From Apostichopus japonicus (lineage: Eukaryota; Echinodermata; Holothuroidea; Aspidochirotida; Stichopodidae), in the NCBI RefSeq assembly GCF_037975245.1, contig NC_092576.1, positions 8,945,501 through 9,009,500 on the forward strand: DNA of 64,000 nt, read 5' to 3'. The position numbers and the translations under genes are program-made. This document shows, in pieces, positions 1 to 10,570 of this stretch. The number at the start of each line of letters is the position of its first letter. Positions within the stretch are counted from its first letter, which is position 1. The notes beneath the pieces are model-generated. The model ran no database searches and was not told where the DNA came from. It was given only the letters and a program-made list of their open reading frames with translations.

Positions 1-335
1 AATGACTTTTGTTGACCTTGGCTCACGTAACCGTTATGTTTGGAAACGGTTCCCTTACCCCATTCACAACTACTCCCAACATGTCAGACTTTTGCACTGG
101 GAGTTGTTGCATTTTTAATATTTTGCATTTGTTGACCCTAACTTACCTTTGGAGACCTTTGCGTGCACCAAAAACAACAGGGATCTTCCTCTTACTATGG
201 GCTATCCACCCACCAAGTTTTTCCTTATTGAGATATCGTGTACACGAGCCAAGCGTCACATACACACATACACACACAATCGCGACGAGTTGAATGCATG
301 GGTTCCTTGCTTTGCAAAAAGCAAGGAACCAAAAA
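1..335 (+). repeat. 3' end of satellite-bearing HINE-like element (partial)
   Basis: This stretch matches the 3' part of the larger repeats at 26197-28880 and 31743-33800. It has the same 'cactgggagtt' block, the gacctttg-type words, a short (CA)n tract and the closing stem-loop (ggttccttgc at 301-310 pairing with gcaaggaacc at 321-330) followed by a short A run. It is cut by the window edge. No coding capacity is evident. Confidence 0.7.
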
Positions 336-473
336 CTGAAAATACTATCAGCAAGCAAGTCTGATTCCTGCTGATGGAGAAATTGACTCTTATTCCTAAC
401 AATCTTATAGTTACACAACTTGGGGCGCATACATGTTAAACAAAGGTCTCGCACATTTCGAATATGAAAGATA

Positions 474-649
474 TTAGTTGGACAAGTAGTATGACAGAAC
501 CAACGCCAAGCAGATTAATACAAGTGATAATTGACACATTGACAGTAATATAAACTGCAACCTACTACAAATTACTACAAGGAACACTAGCAGCACTATT
601 GCCCAAGTTGATTGCCAGCTCATCAAGCTCTCACATTCTTGATCTGTAG
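474..649 (-). CDS. Terminal exon of Ig-domain gene: hydrophobic membrane segment and stop
   Basis: A strong acceptor (pyrimidine-rich tract ending TTTTCAG, at 650 and above) opens an exon that starts with 2 nt of a codon. This is the phase that follows every Ig exon upstream. It encodes about 57 residues and a stop at 474-476. After a short polar start (containing DQECES) come two hydrophobic stretches, roughly STWAIVLLVFLVVIC and LSLVLICLALVLSYYL. This fits a transmembrane anchor with almost no cytoplasmic tail, or a GPI-type signal. The role is inferred from hydrophobicity, position and phase; no family is recognised. Confidence 0.6.
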
Positions 650-719
650 CTGAAAAGAAATGTAACAATATTGAATATCAACGATATCCACTGCCCTTTA
701 ATTATAATAACTTCATCAG

Positions 720-985
720 AGTTAAAAGTATACAATATGGGGTGATCATCCAAATTCTAAGAACAGAGTTGTGTCCAGTTGCCATCAGTATTTGCGACTG
801 GTAAAGTATTATTTGGGGGAATTCTTGACGATTAAGCAAATGTTTGTCCTGTGTTTGTAACAGTACACAATCCACTGCCCTTTTATAATAATAATTTGAT
901 AACAGTTACACAAATGGTATAGTACCGCTGTCTGAAGAAACATGTGTAATGTGACATTGTGTTTATTCTCCACTCATGACCAGAT
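720..985 (-). pseudogene. Decayed copy of companion exon Y
   Basis: This segment aligns with the companion segments at 2481-2792 and 4236-4547, sharing words such as the run around 'gcagtggattgtgtac'. Its reading frame hits a stop early and the acceptor seen in the other copies is lost. It is the third and most diverged copy in the tandem array. Confidence 0.5.
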
Positions 986-1128
986 GGAGTTTTCAGAATA
1001 GTAAGTTTGTCATTTAGAAATTTTAAATGAAAGACTAGTTCATACCAGAGAACATTTGTATACTTCCTTCAAAATCAGTCCTACAATGTGAAACCAAAAT
1101 ACAAAAGCAAGAGATCCATGAGCCTTAC

Positions 1129-1461
1129 TTTTATCAAAGAGAAGCACTACTGTAGTGACATCATGTTGTGAACCATCATTCTCATCTACCACCCTACATT
1201 CCAGAGTGACATAGTGTATTGACTGACTCAGTACACGGAAGCTTGAGCTGAGTGTAATGTTAGAAGTTCCATCATCCCTGTTATCTGTCTTAGACAGTTC
1301 ATTCTCTATTGATATCTCATCGGGTGAAACAGGTGGAGTGAAGACCCATTCTAAAACCATAGTTTGTGAGACTCTATTCTTGGTGCAAGTCAGTTTGTCT
1401 TCTCTATTCACATTCAGGACCACATGTTGCTGATGGACCAATCCATTTACCACAGGAAAGT
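1129..1461 (-). CDS. Ig-like domain exon X, copy 3
   Basis: This is a 333-nt exon bounded by an acceptor ending TTTAG at 1462 and a donor GTAAGG, phase 1-1. The product has the pattern of one Ig-like domain: FPVVNGLVHQQHVVL strand, B-strand Cys in KLTCTK, a Trp in LEWVF, a 'LSKTDN...DGTSNITL' D/E region, and F-strand Cys in LECRVVD. It has one extra Asp codon compared with copies 1 and 2 (DDG for DG). It is the last Ig exon before the membrane exon. The protein is probably extracellular; the ligand is unknown. Confidence 0.75.
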
Positions 1462-1622
1462 CTAAACAGGGGATCAAAACAAAACGGTTAAAACTTTTGA
1501 TTTTCAAACTACTATGTGATAATGCCTTTACACTATACTTGTTTTTCAACTAAATCATGAATTTAATTAGTTTAGGACAGCATATTACCATCAGAGCAGC
1601 TCAGGAAGCTGATCAGAATCAT

Positions 1623-2370
1623 AATAAAAAATAATAATAAATTACATTTTTATAGCGCTTAATACAGCGTTTCAAAGCACTTTACAAAGTAGGAAAGAGA
1701 CCAAGGAAACCAAGGAAAAAGGAAACTAGGAATCAAACAGAAATGTTTAAGTGGCTCTTGAAAATACAAAGGGAGGCAGAGTCATGAACGAGAAATGGGA
1801 GTTTGTTCCAAAGAGAAGGCGCAGCAACAGAAAAAGCACGATCCCCATAAAGAGTGCTGGTATGTGGACCAGGAGTTACTTTTAAATGCGCATGATAGGA
1901 AGAGGGAAGCGTAACTGTATTTGACCAACTCAAAGGAGTAAGAATGTCAGTGATATATTGAGGGGCATGCCTGTTGAACCCTTTGTTGGTGTGAAGTAGG
2001 ATCTTAACCTGGATGCTCTGAGAGACAGGAAGCCAATACAATGAACGGAGTACAGGAGTGATGTGATCAAACTTTTTAGTGAGTGAGACTAGGCACCCAG
2101 CATCATTCTGAATTCTCTGAAGGGGAGCTATATGGAACACTGGCAAATTCACATACAAACTGTTGCAGTAATCCAGATAGGAGGAAACAAAAGCGTGAAC
2201 CAGTCGTTCAGTTGAGCCTTGATCTAGATACCTTCTGAGTTTACCAATTTTGTAAATACCATACACAGCTGCACGACAAGTGTTCTGAATATGTGTTTGC
2301 ATATCAAGTTTATCATCCAGCAAGACACCAAGATCATAGTTCTTCTATTCCAGCTCTTCATAATGAATAT
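1623..2370 (-). mobile_element. 5'-truncated CR1/L2-like LINE, 3' end with RT C-terminal region
   Basis: The frame at 1733-2323 encodes the region after the reverse-transcriptase core of CR1/L2-type non-LTR elements. The landmarks are LDDKLDMQTHI, LVHAFVSSYLDYCNSLY, LQRIQNDA, HITPVLRSLYWLPV, YGDRAFSVAAPSLWNKLP and FKSHL. The 3' untranslated part ends in the usual ...aaaatgtaatttattatt tail at about 1623-1660. The RT core and endonuclease are missing. A second copy lies at 3440-4130 at the same place in the duplicated Ig unit, so the insertion predates that duplication. Confidence 0.85.
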
Positions 2371-2480
2371 TAGGATAACAGCTCACAGTTCAATATGCTG
2401 AATTCTTCCAAAGAATTACTTGGTTTATTTAGAGTATGGAAATTGCAAACAACAGCAATCACCAGTAATAAATTTAAATA

Positions 2481-2792
2481 TCACTTTCTCTTCACCAAAC
2501 ACAACAGGTTACTCATGTTGATGTATGCAATATGGGATGAGTAATCCAAATTACAAGAACAGAGATGTGTCCAGTTGCCCTCAGTGTTAGGGAATGGTTT
2601 AACATTAATTGGCAGAATTCTTGAGCGATTATGCAAATGTTTTCCTTCATGTATCCAGTCTTTGTGCCTGTACACAATCCACTGCCATTTTGTAATAATA
2701 ATTTGATGACAGTTAAAAACATGGACACTGCAGTTCCACTGTCTAAAGAAACATGTGTACTGTATGTGACATGTGACATTGTGTTTTGTTCT
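2481..2792 (-). CDS. Companion exon Y, copy 2 (possible Ig-like domain)
   Basis: An open frame runs from an acceptor (taacag at about 2793) to a stop at 2481. Its product is Cys- and Trp-rich, with pieces NCSVHVFNCHQ, KWQWIVYRHKDWIHEG, RSRILPINV and NWTHLCSCNLD. The C-W-L-C spacing resembles a divergent V-type Ig fold. Its acceptor is phase 0 while neighbouring Ig exons are phase 1, so it cannot be spliced in frame with exon X without another exon. It may be an alternative, decaying or mis-modelled exon. Confidence 0.35.
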   Translation of the reverse strand, partial: RTKHNVTCHIQYTCFFRQWNCSVHVFNCHQIIITKWQWIVYRHKDWIHEGKHLHNRSRILPINVKPFPNTEGNWTHLCSCNLDYSSHIAYINMSNLLCLVKRK

Positions 2793-2961
2793 CTGTTAAT
2801 GACCATACCTTAGTTTCCAGACTAATAAGTTTGTCCTTTAGGTATTTTAAATGGAAAGATAGGGCATACCACTGATACCAGGGAACATCTGGAAAATTCC
2901 CTCAATATCAGTCTTACAATGTTGAAACAAAATACAAAAGCAAGAGATCCATGAGCCTTAC

Positions 2962-3291
2962 TTTTATCAAAGAGAAGCGCTACTGTAGTGACATCATGTT
3001 GTGAACCATCATTCTCATCTACCACCCTACATTCCAGAGTGACATGGTGTATTGACAGACTCAGGACACGGAAACTTGAGCTGAGTGTAATGTTAGAAGT
3101 CCCATCCCTGTTATCTGTCTTAGACAGTTCATTCTCTATTGATATATCATCGGGTGAAACAGGTGGAGTGAAGACCCATTCTAAAACCATAGTTTGTGAG
3201 ACTCTATTCATGGTGCAAGTCAGTTTGTCTTCTCTATTCACATTCAGGACCACATGTTGCTGATGGACCAATCCATTTACCACAGGAAAGT
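2962..3291 (-). CDS. Ig-like domain exon X, copy 2
   Basis: This is a 330-nt phase 1-1 exon with acceptor TTTAG and donor GTAAGG. It encodes one Ig-like domain nearly identical to copies 1 and 3: B-strand Cys in KLTCTM, Trp in LEWVF, F-strand Cys in LECRVVD, and sites such as NITL that could be N-glycosylated. It lies about 1.83 kb from copy 3 and 1.76 kb from copy 1 in a tandem duplication that also carries the companion segment and a LINE fragment. It is part of the minus-strand Ig-domain gene. Confidence 0.78.
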
Positions 3292-3439
3292 CTAAACAGG
3301 GGATCAAAACAAAACGGTCAAAAATTTTGATTTTCAGGCTATTATGTGATAATGCCTTTATACTATACTTTTTTTTCAAATCATGAATTTAATTAGTTAA
3401 GGACAGCATATTACCATCAGAACAGCTCAGGAAGCTGAT

Positions 3440-4130
3440 CATAATTATAATAATAAATTACATTTTTATAGGGCTTAATACAGCGTTTCAAAGCACTTTA
3501 CAAAGTAGGAAAGAGACCAAGGAAACCAAGGAAAAAGGAAACTAGGAATCAAACAGAAATGTTTAAGTTGGCTCTTGAAAATACAAAGGGATGGAGAGTC
3601 ATGAACGTGAAATGGGAGTTTGTTCCAAAGAGAAGGCGCAGCAACAGAAAAAGCACGATCCCCATAAAGAGTGCTGGTATGTGGACCAGGAGTTACTTTT
3701 AAATGCGCATTATAGGAAGAGGGAAGCGTAACTGTATTTGACCAACATAAAGGAGTAAGGAGGTCAGTGATATATTGAGGGGCATGCCCGTTGATCGCTT
3801 TGTAGGTGTGAAGTAGGATCTTAAACTGGATGCTCTGAGAGACGGGAAGACAATGCAATGAACAGAGTATAGGAGTGATGTGATCAAACTTTTAGTGAGT
3901 GAGATTAGGCGTGCAGCAGCGTTCTGAATTCTCTGAAGGGGAGCTATGAGAAACTGGCAAATTCACATACAAACTGATGCAGTAATTCCAAGTTTGTACC
4001 AATTTTGTAAATACCTTACGCAGCTGCAGGACAAGTGTTCTGAATATGTTTTTGCATATCAAGTTTATCATCCAGCAAGACACCAAGATCATAGTTCTTT
4101 TATTCCAGCTCTTCATAATGAATATTAGGA
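3440..4130 (-). mobile_element. Second copy of the CR1/L2-like LINE 3' fragment, internally deleted
   Basis: This is the same family and orientation as 1623-2370, with the same position relative to the Ig exon. The C-terminal coding region is disrupted: readable pieces (SLYVNLPVSH; LPVSQSIQFKILLHTYKAINGHAPQY; YGDRAFSVAAPSLWNKLP) fall in different frames, and part of the block seen in the first copy (between the KIRRYL-like and DYCNSL-like parts) is missing. The 3' tail ends at about 3440-3470. It was carried along by the Ig-unit duplication and then decayed. Confidence 0.8.
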
Positions 4131-4235
4131 TAACAGCTCACAGTTCAATAAGCTGAATTCTTCCAAAGAATTACTTGGTTTATTTAGAGTATGGAAATTG
4201 CAAACAACAGCAATCACCAGTAATAAATTTAAATA

Positions 4236-4547
4236 TCACTTTCTCTCCACCAGACACAATAGGTTACTCATGTTCATGTATGCAATATGGGGTGAGTAAT
4301 CCAAATTACAAGAACAGAGATGTGTCCAGTTGCCCTCAGTGTTAGGGAATGGTTTAACATTAACTGGCAGAATTCTTGAGCGATTATGCAAATGTTTTCC
4401 TTCATGTATCCAGTCTTTGTGCCCGTACACAATCCACTGCCGTTTTGTAATAATAATTTGATGACAGTTAAAAACATGGACACTGCAGTTCCACTGTCTA
4501 AAGAAACATGTGTACTGTATGTGACATGTGACATTGTGTTTTGTTCT
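4236..4547 (-). CDS. Companion exon Y, copy 1 (possible Ig-like domain)
   Basis: This is nearly identical to 2481-2792, with a clearer acceptor (CATTTACAG). The frame stays open to 4236, with the same Cys/Trp-rich pieces (KDWIHEGKHLHNRSRILPV, NWTHLCSCNLDY). Preservation of the frame in two of three copies is weak support for coding use. The phase conflict with the neighbouring phase-1 exons is the main argument against. Confidence 0.35.
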   Translation of the reverse strand, partial: RTKHNVTCHIQYTCFFRQWNCSVHVFNCHQIIITKRQWIVYGHKDWIHEGKHLHNRSRILPVNVKPFPNTEGNWTHLCSCNLDYSPHIAYMNMSNLLCLVERK

Positions 4548-4716
4548 CTGTAAATGACAAGACCTTAGTTTTCAGACTAATAAGTTTGTCATTTAGGTAT
4601 GTTAAATAGAAAGATAGGGCATACCACTGATACCAGGGAACATCTGAAAAATTCCTTCAAAATCAGTCTTACAATGTTGAAACAAAATACAAAAGCAAGA
4701 GATCCATGAGCCTTAC

Positions 4717-5046
4717 TTTTATCAAAGAGAAGCGCTACTGTAGTGAAATCATGTTGTGAACCATCCTTCTCATCTACCACCCTACATTCCAGAGTGACAT
4801 AGTGTATTGACTTGCTCAGGACACGGAAGCTTGAGCTGAGTGTAATGTTAGAGGTTCCATCCCTGTTATCGGTCTTAGACAGTTCATTCTCTATTGATAT
4901 CTCATCGGATGAAACAGGTGGAGTGAAGACCCATTCTAAAACCATAGTTTGTGAGACTCTTTTCATTGTGCAAGTCAGTGTGTCTTCTCTAGACACCTCC
5001 AGAACTACATGTTGCTGATGGACCAATCCATTTACCACAGGAAAGT
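4717..5046 (-). CDS. Ig-like domain exon X, copy 1
   Basis: This is a 330-nt phase 1-1 exon, the first of the three tandem copies in transcript order. It encodes FPVVNGLVHQQHVVLEVSRED..., B-strand Cys in TLTCTM, Trp in LEWVF and F-strand Cys in LECRVVDEKDG. It differs from copies 2 and 3 at scattered residues, as expected for duplicates diverging while staying in frame. The donor is GTAAGG and the acceptor TTTAG. It belongs to the minus-strand Ig-domain membrane protein gene. Confidence 0.78.
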
Positions 5047-5061
5047 CTAAACAGGGGATCA

Positions 5062-6060
5062 AAACAAATAGTTCAAAACTTTTGATTTTCAGCTACTATG
5101 TGATATTGCATTTCAACTATACTTGTTTTCAACTAGGTCATGAACTTGATATAATAATGAAGGAATACTATGATCATACTTGTTCTATTCAAGTTCGAAA
5201 TTTTTGATGAAGCAGGAAAATTGTATTAATTTACAACAAAATGACTGACAAATTATGAAGGGGGATTTATCATCACAGACTAGTTATCATATATGCAGAG
5301 CTGGGCAGCATTCAATGTACAGTTTCATGTGGTATGATCCTGTTACAAAGGTGCTGTGAAGACGTTTTAGGTATAGCATGTAAATGTTGGGAAGTTAAAA
5401 ACATACTTTGTCAAGTCTTTAATTGTGTTCACAGACCACGGAGGATGCACAAAAGTTTGCATAAATGGGTAAAGGAACAATTAGCCAATCAAATCAGAGT
5501 AAATTTGGAAAAGTGCTGGTGACTATTTTGAGCATGAAATCTCTGTTATGGCAGTGTTTATTTGTTTTCAAGCAATCCTCTGTAGGATTTGATGATATTT
5601 TGGTTTTGTAGAAAAGTTGAGGATCTTTGGAAGAGAAAGTAAGATTTTCATTCATTCTATTAATGTGTTTTTTTTTTTTTTTGAAAAGCCTAGTTGTAAG
5701 AATGTATATTTAAGGTTGTGTCACACTTTGAAGGTTTTTGAGCTCCAGACTAAAACCTAGCTTGCATCCGGGTTGCAGAATCCTGGAGTCATTATTAAGC
5801 TGATCTTGAAATTGCTTCAAAGGTTACAAATACAACTGCAGTTGTACTGTCTGATGGTACACTGTCCATGTGGTGCAACGTTATATAAAGAAATATAACA
5901 TACCTATTACTTCATATAACAACTACGATAATGCCAAACATTATTCACTGGAAGTTACAAATCAAACGCTGGAATCATATTTCATACAAAAGCAAAATAT
6001 CTAGCCAAAAAATTATTTGGTAAGTGGATAATAATGAATCAACAGTTTGTTGCTATATAC
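5062..6060. other. Intronic stretch, no feature recognised
   Basis: This lies between the Ig exon at 4717-5046 and the hAT insertion. It contains a T homopolymer at about 5670-5682 and a short plus-strand frame (5334-5522) that shows no recognisable motif. No repeat boundary or RNA gene is visible. Confidence 0.4.
6053..6060 (+). repeat. hAT target-site duplication, left copy (CTATATAC)
   Basis: CTATATAC at 6053-6060 is repeated exactly at 9317-9324, directly flanking the inverted termini of the element between them. Eight base pairs is the standard hAT duplication length. Confidence 0.85.
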
Positions 6061-9000
6061 CAGTGGTTTTCAACCTTGGGCTCGCGGGCCCATTTGGGCC
6101 CGCGAAGCCGATTTTGTGGGCTCGCGAGCATTGCCCCAGTAATGATTAAAAATTGTGGCATTTTTGGGGGCTGGTGGCGAAGGCAATGATGATGTTTCTT
6201 AGGAAGCCTCTTCGATGAAACCTTGTACAACGGGTAAAATTTACTCAACCCTAACCCTATAAGACTAGTAGAAGAGAATTCGGTGACTCCCACCAACCAC
6301 TGCACACTACGTATTACGTATTTACCAAGGTTATGATGTGTGGAAGCCTTGCTCAATCAAACCCAGCTCTTCCCAGTGCACGCAGCAAGTATTGCGCGAT
6401 TTCTATAGAGAGCCGAAGCCTTGAGGTCATCACGTACGCTTACCCCGCGTAATGGAGGTGCACTGGGTGCTCTCGCAATGGTAGAAAATGACTTTCAAAG
6501 TCGCCGTAGCGTGGGCTTAGCATAGGCGCAAATGTTTGATTGGAACGCGAGTGGGCGGGGCGATAGGAGAATGACGTCACACTTCGGCTTTCTTTACAGG
6601 CAGTGAAAGCAATGCCTAACAGGCGCTGCTGACTGTTGTGTGCTAATACCACAGACCTTGGCGTGTGTTTTAGTTAGCAGTCCCTGGTATGACACTATCA
6701 CAAACACAACAAACCCTGTGCCGTGCACATGATCAGTCGTGAAGGATACTGTACACAAGTGAAAATTTAGCGAACGCAATGGGACCTACGCGAATCAGAG
6801 GATATCATGAGGAATACCTCAACATCGGATTCACCTATATATCGGACAAAGGTGTTATCAAACCTCAGTGTGTTGTTTGCGGAAAGGTTTTATCGGCGGC
6901 AAGTATGAAGAAACCAAATCTTCAGCGACACTTTACTACTGAACACCCACAACTTGCTGACAAAGACCGCGCCTATTTCGAGAGGAAAAGGCAAAATTTG
7001 AATACACAGAAGTTGGACTGCACTGGTGGAGTCTATCGCCGAAATGCGGCACTGCTGGAAGCTTCATTTGTCATTGCATACCAGGTAGCCAAGAAAAAGA
7101 AACCTCACACCATAGCCGAGGAATTGGTGATGCCCTGTATGCAAGAGGTTGTGCGGATACTTATCGGGCCAGACCAGGCGAAATTATTGAATAGAGTTTC
7201 CGTTTCTGACAATACTGTTCAGCGACGAATCGTGGATCTGTCCAAAGATATTGAAAAACGTGTGATTGCGGAGATCAAAAGTTCGCCATTCTACTCAATA
7301 GCATCCGATGAATCTACGGATGTCGCGTCCTTGAGTCAACTGATGGTATGGGTGCGTTACGTGGTCGAAGACGGTTTTAAAGACGAACCACTGTTTTGCT
7401 CCCCACTTGAGTTGACTACAACCGGTGCCGATGTGTTTTTGGCGATTCAGACATACATCAACGAGAATGGAATCGGATTTGACAAACTCGTTGGGAGTTG
7501 CACCGACGGCGCCCCTGCCATGTTGGGTAGCCGGTCCGGTTTTCAGACGCGCCTGAAAGAAGTGGCACCGCAAGTGAAGACTACTCACTGCATGCTTCAC
7601 CGCCAGGCATTGGCTTCCAAAACACTCCCGCAACAGATGAAGAATGTATTGGATCAGGCGGTTAAAATTGTGAACGCTGTGAAGAAAAGTCCGCTCAATA
7701 CTCGCCTGTTCAGGAAACTGTGTGAAGAGATGGACGCACAGTTTTCCAACCTGCTTTACCATACTGAGGTGAGGTGGTTATCCCGTGGGAAAGTGCTCAT
7801 GCGACTTTTTGACCTCAGGAAAGTCGCTGAATTTCTACCAAGAGTAGGCAAACGTGACTTGGCGGCACATCTGTCAGATGACGTGTGGTTGGCTAACCTA
7901 TGCTACTTGACAGACATATTCGAGCGCTTGAATATCCTCAACCCATCGCTCCAAGGTAGAAAACCAAACGTCTTGGACTTTCACGACAAACTGCGCGGAT
8001 TCATGGATTTGCTGGACATCCTTATTTCCAGAGTTAGAGCTGATCGATTCACGAGCTTCCCTCGACTGAATGAGTTCCTCGAGCAGACTGAGACAATTGG
8101 AAGGATTCCTGGCATTGACGAACATTTGGAATCACTGAAGTCTGAGTTGCGGCGCTATTTTCCAGAAGTTGATCCAGAGAAATTTGATCTGGTGCGGAAT
8201 CCATTTCTCGTTAGATCAGCAACGATGGACGATAACGAGCAGGCCCAAGAAGAACTTGTCCTCTTGAAAAACGATTCGGCCGCAGAACAACTGTTCAACA
8301 GCCGGCCACTATCCAATTTCTGGTGTTTAATGCGCCAGGAGTATCCGGTTTTGTCTGCCATCGCAATCAAAACTCTGTTGCCGTATCCTTCTACATACCT
8401 ATGCGAAGACTCATTCTCCACAATGGCCGCGATGAAAACGAAACAAAGAAACCGCTTGGATATTGGTGCAGATATGCGCGTTGCGCTATCTGAGACTGAG
8501 CCGGACATACAAAGACTCGTTGCCGAAAAGCAGGCCCAGCCATCCCACTGAAATATCCCAGATTTTTCAGTGTCATACCTCAGTTTTCAATATTCGAATG
8601 CAAGTAGGCCTATTGTTTCAAGTAATATGCCATCAATTACTGTCTTATCGAGACGTCACCTGTCCCCATTAATGAAGGATCTTACTACAGCCCTTTCCTT
8701 CGAATTATCGCAATTTTTACAAGTGTAGACAAATATGATCCACTTTTTTTCTTCGGATCTTTGACCTATTCTACCTCGAATATGAGCAATAATTGGAATA
8801 ACTTATACAGCGTGATATCTATACAGTCCGACACTTCTATCAGTTCTCCCGTTCTATTGTCAATACACAAAGTATTATTACGTTCTCTTTATTTCTTAAT
8901 TTGTTTTCAATAAATAGAAATTACCTCACCGATTCGAAATATATCTCCTTTAATACTACTGGGCCTCATATGCACACGTCAAACGGTTTTGCTGCTTTTT

Positions 9001-9316
9001 TATTGCATTGTTCATCTCCATTTTTCTGCATTATTCTGATAGTGATAACGGTCACACGTTTCTTATAAAACCAGTGTACCATTGAGGGTTGCAAGAAATC
9101 TTTGAGTCTCTAATTGGGCAGTACCTGTCATCTGATCACGGAGGAACATTCATAGCTCCGATTGAGTCCCCGGGTCCCTTGTGTCAAGAATACTCTAATA
9201 AATGCTGTAAAATTGATTTTATGAAGTTGATAACTTTGCAGGGTAGGGTATGGGCTCGCGAGGACGGCTCGGAAGACGAATTGGGCTCGTGATCGAAAAA
9301 AGGTTGAAAACCAAGG
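6061..9316 (+). mobile_element. Complete hAT transposon, Buster-like
   Basis: This 3256-bp element has 15-bp terminal inverted repeats (CAGTGGTTTTCAACC at the left; the right end reads CCTTGGTTTTCAACC inverted, 13 of 15 identical). It is flanked by the perfect 8-bp duplication CTATATAC. Subterminal GGGCTCGCG-type words occur at both ends, including a palindromic block at 6080-6105. It carries one uninterrupted transposase frame. It sits in the intron between Ig exons 9412-9741 and 4717-5046. An undamaged frame, intact termini and a perfect duplication point to a recent insertion. Confidence 0.92.
6779..8551 (+). CDS. hAT (Buster-type) transposase
   Basis: This 590-residue transposase would excise and reinsert its element in the nucleus. 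A BED-like zinc finger occupies residues 31-56 (C31, C34, H51, H56; CVVCGKVL...RHFTTEH). The RNase-H-like core shows SIASDESTD (first catalytic Asp about 177), CTDGAPAML (second Asp about 243) and HCMLHRQALASKTL (270-283). The C-terminal dimerisation region has YLCEDSFSTM, with the likely catalytic Glu about 543. This is the full length expected of ZBED5/FAM200/SCAND3-like hAT proteins. The start chosen is the first ATG, with no competing upstream start. A possible AATAAA signal lies at about 8909. No stop or frameshift is seen, so it may be functional. Confidence 0.9.
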   Translation: MGPTRIRGYHEEYLNIGFTYISDKGVIKPQCVVCGKVLSAASMKKPNLQRHFTTEHPQLADKDRAYFERKRQNLNTQKLDCTGGVYRRNAALLEASFVIAYQVAKKKKPHTIAEELVMPCMQEVVRILIGPDQAKLLNRVSVSDNTVQRRIVDLSKDIEKRVIAEIKSSPFYSIASDESTDVASLSQLMVWVRYVVEDGFKDEPLFCSPLELTTTGADVFLAIQTYINENGIGFDKLVGSCTDGAPAMLGSRSGFQTRLKEVAPQVKTTHCMLHRQALASKTLPQQMKNVLDQAVKIVNAVKKSPLNTRLFRKLCEEMDAQFSNLLYHTEVRWLSRGKVLMRLFDLRKVAEFLPRVGKRDLAAHLSDDVWLANLCYLTDIFERLNILNPSLQGRKPNVLDFHDKLRGFMDLLDILISRVRADRFTSFPRLNEFLEQTETIGRIPGIDEHLESLKSELRRYFPEVDPEKFDLVRNPFLVRSATMDDNEQAQEELVLLKNDSAAEQLFNSRPLSNFWCLMRQEYPVLSAIAIKTLLPYPSTYLCEDSFSTMAAMKTKQRNRLDIGADMRVALSETEPDIQRLVAEKQAQPSH

Positions 9317-9324
9317 CTATATAC
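9317..9324 (+). repeat. hAT target-site duplication, right copy (CTATATAC)
   Basis: This is an exact repeat of 6053-6060, immediately after the right terminus of the hAT element. Confidence 0.85.
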
Positions 9325-9411
9325 AGAGATAAAAGCAAAGTAAGTTAAGTAGCCTACAGTACTGTAGGATGATGTAAGAAATTTACTGCATAAATTACTG
9401 TAAGAGCTTAC

Positions 9412-9741
9412 TTTCTGTTACAAGTAACTCCACTGTAGTGGCCTCTGGGTACTTGTCTGCTGCCTGACCTGTCACTCTGCATTTCAGGATAAAATGTCGA
9501 ATCGAAAGCTTGAGGACCCTGAACCTTAAGGTAAGTGTGATGTTAACCGTTTCATCTCCATTTACTGTGATGTTAGTTTTACTATTCAGTAATATCTCAT
9601 CTGATGAGTCCGGGAAGATGGTGACCAACTCTAAAGAAACATCTTGTGAGACTTTATCCATTGAGAAAGTTAGTTCCCCTTCTCTGTTCACATCCAGGAC
9701 TACATGCTGCTGATCGGCCAAACCATTTACTACTGGGAAGC
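9412..9741 (-). CDS. Ig-like domain exon with degenerate disulfide
   Basis: This is a 330-nt exon, phase 1-1 (acceptor TCATAG, donor GTAAGC). It begins FPVVNGLADQQHVVLDVNREG, clearly homologous to exon X. The B-strand Cys is replaced (ELTFSMD) and the core Trp region reads LELVTIF, while the F-strand Cys is kept (LKCRVTG). The canonical intradomain disulfide therefore cannot form. Phase and splice sites are intact, so it is probably still used. Confidence 0.72.
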
Positions 9742-9799
9742 CTATGATGAAAGAAAGTATGAAACCATCTGTCTGATAGCTATGCAATCATTTAAAATG

Positions 9800-10560
9800 T
9801 TGGTGTGACCCCTCTGGTCCTGCTGATTTTATGGCCTGACATTAAGTGTAGCTACTACAGTACTGTGAATTACAGACTGTAAGCAGCCACAGCATTTTCA
9901 AGGAATTTTTCCTGTGGTCCGTTGGAAAACCTGTACTTTACCTCACATAAGTTTGTTCAGACAGTATAATTAGTCGACTGGAATAAGGCATGTATACAGC
10001 AACGATTAATGCACCCTAAGAGAGTACAACTGCAAGTGTCTTAAACTTTCACAACATTATCATAACTAAGTGTAAGACGTTACCTTACAGTCCAAAAATC
10101 TGCTACCTGTACATGTTTCTTCTCAAAACACAGTGGAAAATTCTTCAGAATTGTTTGAAAAGTTGAAAAGTATAGAACCATTTGCTACTAACCAACATTC
10201 ATTTGACTAACATTTCTGAAGGGATTGGCAAGGGCCTGGGGGAGGCAAACCCTTCCCATGATGACATACACGTTTAAATTCTCAGTTCGAACTTGTTTCA
10301 ACAGTTGCATTTGTAGCACAATTTTGCATCTGAACACCCACCATTTTATTAAAATTCTCAAAGTTGATGGGGACCCTCTCCCCTTACACCACTCCCACTG
10401 GATGACAAACCTCTAAAAACCCCTCCTCTGTCACAAAAATTGTGGTCAAAGAAAAGCCAAAAATTACCGGATTTGTGCAAATCCATGTTCTGTACAAAAC
10501 TACAAAGTTGCAGCATTAACATCTCTGTGAACACATACAGTAATATACTCTCTCAGTATC
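9800..10560. other. Intron between Ig exons, no feature recognised
   Basis: Non-repetitive intronic-looking DNA with a short unrecognised plus-strand frame at 10225-10416. No motif, tandem repeat or RNA structure stands out. Confidence 0.4.
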
Positions 10561-10570
10561 TGCAACTTAC

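Noticed and set aside
7295-7762. 155-codon minus-strand frame
   Set aside because: Antisense shadow of the hAT transposase gene.
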